Origin: a virus
Length of the DNA stretch: 23,762 nucleotides
Direction: 5' to 3' (one strand)
IMG/VR virus record: IMGVR_UViG_3300046804_000858
Coordinates: 1 to 23,762 of that record
The notes under the pieces were generated by a model that was not told the DNA's origin, searched no databases, and was given only the letters and a program-made list of their open reading frames with translations. Both the position numbers and the translations under genes were made by a program. Of this stretch, positions 22,089 through 23,762 are shown piece after piece; the stretch's first letter is position 1, and each line of letters begins with the position of its first letter.

Positions 22089-22841
22089 ATGGCGAACATA
22101 ACACGGAAGTGGAAACGCTTCCTTGCAGTATCGTGCAGCCACGGCTTTATGGCCGACCAGGCTGTACTCAAGGAAGTGTTGCGCTTTCGTGATCGGTGGA
22201 AGCCGGATACGGTGCTGCATCTCGGTGATGCCATCGACATGACGTGCCTGCGCACAGGGGCGCTCACTAGTGACAACGCCGATTCTGCCGTAGATCCCGA
22301 GGCCGACCTGAACGATGGCCTGGCGTTTATCTCTGCATTTCGTCCACAGCACTACCTGCTTGGTAACCATGAGGCCCGGCTCGTGACGCTCATGAGCCAT
22401 CCCAAGGCGATCATCTCGGCTCTAGCGACTCGCGTCTATCACCAGATCCACGACCGAGCCAAGTCCCTCAAGTGCAAGGTGTACGACTATAAGCTTAAGA
22501 CCGGCTTCGTTGGTTTAGGTGACGCACTCTTCCAGCACGGATACTTGCACAGTGAGAACGCCTTGCGTGATTCTGCCGAGCGTATGTGTCACGGCAAGTA
22601 CACCAAGCTCGTCATGGGGCACATCCACCGTGTACAAATCGCTGAAGGTCGGCGTATTAAAGGGGTGACTGGCTACTCTGTTGGGTGGCTGGGAGATCCC
22701 GAAATGGCTGGCTATGCGGAGAATAGGATTGCGACGACGACTTGGAGTAGGGGCTGGGCGTGGGGCGAATATACTGACAACGAGACAATTGTATGGCTGA
22801 CAAAAGAACTAAAGGACGGAAGTTTCAAGTTGCCGCTGTAA
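22089..22841 (+). CDS. Calcineurin-like metallophosphoesterase
   Basis: A 250-residue hydrolase of the calcineurin-like metallophosphoesterase superfamily. Motifs in order are CSH at 16-18 (the usual D-x-H), GD at 46-47 in LHLGDAID, GNHE at 92-95, QHGYLH with His150, and GHIH at 177-180. Phage relatives include phosphodiesterases and DNA/RNA 3'-end or nucleotide phosphatases, so the substrate cannot be chosen here. The Asp of the first motif is replaced by Cys16, which could change metal use or activity. Its base composition is GC-rich, unlike the ejection genes, and it begins a set of non-structural genes. The next gene overlaps its end by 49 bases. Confidence 0.85.
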   Translation: MANITRKWKRFLAVSCSHGFMADQAVLKEVLRFRDRWKPDTVLHLGDAIDMTCLRTGALTSDNADSAVDPEADLNDGLAFISAFRPQHYLLGNHEARLVTLMSHPKAIISALATRVYHQIHDRAKSLKCKVYDYKLKTGFVGLGDALFQHGYLHSENALRDSAERMCHGKYTKLVMGHIHRVQIAEGRRIKGVTGYSVGWLGDPEMAGYAENRIATTTWSRGWAWGEYTDNETIVWLTKELKDGSFKLPL

Positions 22842-23050
22842 AAAAAGATTGGCTTACTCAGCTTGCCGCCAACGTCAACGCCAAGTTTGCCCCTTCAGGC
22901 TGGTACACTCTTTCGGAAATCGCTATCAAGCTTAAGATTGGACGCACCGCCACAAGAACTTTGCTTGCTGTAAAGAAAGCTGATAAGCAAAAGTTTTACC
23001 ACAGAACCTCTGATGGTCGCATCATCCTGACACCACACTACAAGCTATGA
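22793..23050 (+). CDS. Small winged-helix-like DNA-binding protein (putative)
   Basis: An 85-residue basic protein. After a Lys-rich opening (MADKRTKGRKF), residues about 40-70 read as a helix-turn-helix (WYTLSEIAIKLKIGRTATRT), followed by a wing-like beta hairpin (KFYHRTSDGRIILTP). This resembles a winged HTH or MarR-like small regulator, but no family is certain. The start is inside the metallophosphoesterase gene (49-base overlap in another frame); no in-frame ATG lies further downstream before the helix. The stop overlaps the next start (ATGA), so the two are probably co-translated. Confidence 0.55.
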   Translation: MADKRTKGRKFQVAAVKKDWLTQLAANVNAKFAPSGWYTLSEIAIKLKIGRTATRTLLAVKKADKQKFYHRTSDGRIILTPHYKL

Positions 23051-23331
23051 GCCCCGAAGAACAAGAACGCCAAGCCATCATCCAACGCGCAAAAGACATT
23101 CTGTCCGAGCACTTTGACTGTGGCGAAATCCTCGTACAAGCGCAGGATGAGAACGATAGCGACAATACGAACCGCTACGAGGCTGGGTGGGGCAATCGTT
23201 TCGCCCGAGACATGCACATCAACCTCATGCACAAGGAAAGAGTGCTAGAGCATTCTTGGATGGAAGAGTGTGGGGATGAGGACGATGACGATGACGAGGA
23301 TGATGACGACGAAATAAAATCAAAAAAGTAG
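23047..23331 (+). CDS. Small acidic protein with poly-Asp/Glu tail
   Basis: A 94-residue protein. The first half is helical (EEQERQAIIQRAKDILSEHF) and the middle has GWGNRFARDMH. The C-terminus holds a run of Asp/Glu (about 76-89, DEDDDDDEDDDDEI) before SKK. The coding DNA there is a GAY/GAR low-complexity repeat (about 23276-23313). Such acidic tails can mimic DNA or bind basic proteins, but that is inference. I do not recognise the N-terminal part. It overlaps the previous gene by ATGA and is the last gene before a 71-base gap. Confidence 0.6.
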   Translation: MSPEEQERQAIIQRAKDILSEHFDCGEILVQAQDENDSDNTNRYEAGWGNRFARDMHINLMHKERVLEHSWMEECGDEDDDDDEDDDDEIKSKK

Positions 23332-23369
23332 TTGCGCGTAGTAGACCAACGTATACTTTGCTAGGCATT

Positions 23370-23386
23370 CGGTGAATGGTTCGCCG
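23370..23386 (+). promoter_or_regulatory. Leader hairpin before the OB-fold gene
   Basis: CGGTGAA (23370-23376) pairs with TTCGCCG (23380-23386) through seven pairs, one of them a G-U, around the loop TGG. An alternative stem CATTC/GAATG (23366-23370 with 23374-23378) overlaps it, so the two exclude each other. There is no U-run, so a terminator is not supported. The ATG is 16 bases downstream after an A-rich stretch. A lone TATACT (23352-23357) has no good -35. Confidence 0.4.
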
Positions 23387-23402
23387 ATGAAACACAACAA
23401 AA

Positions 23403-23762
23403 ATGAAAGTAGCACAAATTAGCGACATTCAGAACTTGGCGGATGGCAGCGTCATCGGAGAAATGCGGGTGACGATCAAAGCGACGTTTCCGCCTAAAAC
23501 TGGCGAAGGTAAGTTTGGCCCTTGGCGAGTACAGAACTGCATCCTTCAGGACTCAACCGGCGAGTGCCGGGCATCGTTCTGGTTGCCCGACGAGATGGGT
23601 GACCTCAAGGGCCAGATGGTGACTCTTAAGAGCCAAGCTGGCAAGAAGGGCTTGCAGGGCATCTCCGTCAAGCACAGCACACACTCCGGCGAGAACGAGC
23701 TTAAGATCACCGATGCCTGCGCGATCATTGACGACGCTGGCAGTGCCGTAGCGGCAGCAGGC
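23403..23762 (+). CDS. OB-fold (RPA-like) nucleic-acid-binding protein, 3' end outside window
   Basis: The frame is open to the end of the window, giving 120 visible residues. The N-terminal pattern VIGEMRVTIKATFPPKTGEG, then WRVQNCILQDSTGECRASFW and GDLKGQMVTLKSQAGKKGLQ, matches the strand layout of an OB fold like the single-strand-binding domains of RPA-type proteins (the D-x-TG after a strand and the KG before the next are typical). A role in single-stranded DNA binding for replication or recombination is likely. It follows a 71-base leader, and its GC-rich codons differ from the structural genes, suggesting the start of the DNA-metabolism region. No Shine-Dalgarno is seen; the ATG follows AACAACAAAA. 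Confidence 0.7.
   Translation, partial: MKVAQISDIQNLADGSVIGEMRVTIKATFPPKTGEGKFGPWRVQNCILQDSTGECRASFWLPDEMGDLKGQMVTLKSQAGKKGLQGISVKHSTHSGENELKITDACAIIDDAGSAVAAAG

Noticed and set aside
23331-23357. Sigma70 promoter before the OB-fold gene (TATACT at 23352)
   Set aside because: The only TTG-type -35 (TTGCGC at 23332) is 14 bases away and matches poorly; no extended -10 is present.

Overview
The window is part of a tailed double-stranded DNA phage genome (Caudoviricetes), most likely a podovirus. Every supported gene is on the + strand, tightly packed and mostly 0-5 bases apart or overlapping. The short-tailed assignment rests on a portal, scaffold and SU10-like major capsid protein followed by a propeller-like tail nozzle, several fibre genes, a collar-fibre protein and a run of large Gly/Ala/Gln-rich proteins of the internal-virion (ejection) type. 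No tail tape-measure, sheath or long-tail tube gene is visible. There is no integrase, repressor, tRNA or CRISPR, so nothing points to lysogeny. Terminase and most replication genes lie outside the window, and the host cannot be named from the sequence.

Layout: 1-1452 portal (5' end cut off by the window); 1449-1700 small unknown; 1764-2762 scaffold; 2798-3853 major capsid protein; 3854-4012 the longest non-coding gap, holding three tandem hairpin units; 4013-5767 small unknown, probable connector/neck protein, small unknown; 5771-12408 three adhesion genes (254-aa fibre, 1201-aa repetitive fibre, 753-aa LamG/SPRY-type receptor-binding protein); 12413-13488 a small basic DUF6321-like protein, two small membrane proteins (holin candidates) and an M15-type endolysin; 13493-13741 acidic zinc-ribbon protein; 13741-16422 tail nozzle and collar fibre; 16422-21940 a possible GNAT-like protein and four internal/ejection proteins; 21945-23331 small basic protein, metallophosphoesterase, winged-helix-like protein, acidic protein; 23332-23402 leader with a hairpin; 23403-end an OB-fold, probably single-strand-binding protein cut off by the window.

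The genes form one virion-building and lysis programme: scaffold and capsid protein make the head on the portal, connector and nozzle make the tail, fibres and the LamG-type protein bind the host, ejection proteins are likely delivered into the cell with the DNA, and holin plus endolysin release progeny. The final genes look like a change to nucleic-acid metabolism.

The most unusual signals are: (i) three tandem hairpins after the capsid gene, two of which keep the identical GGAGAGAC apex while all other stem bases change in a compensatory way; (ii) a 10-base inverted repeat and a diverged direct repeat linking the gaps on either side of the scaffold-capsid pair; (iii) a near absence of Shine-Dalgarno sequences, replaced by a stop-pyrimidines-ATG junction; (iv) a 41-residue fibre duplication in which most identical residues use different codons; and (v) sharp GC swings inside the LamG/SPRY gene.
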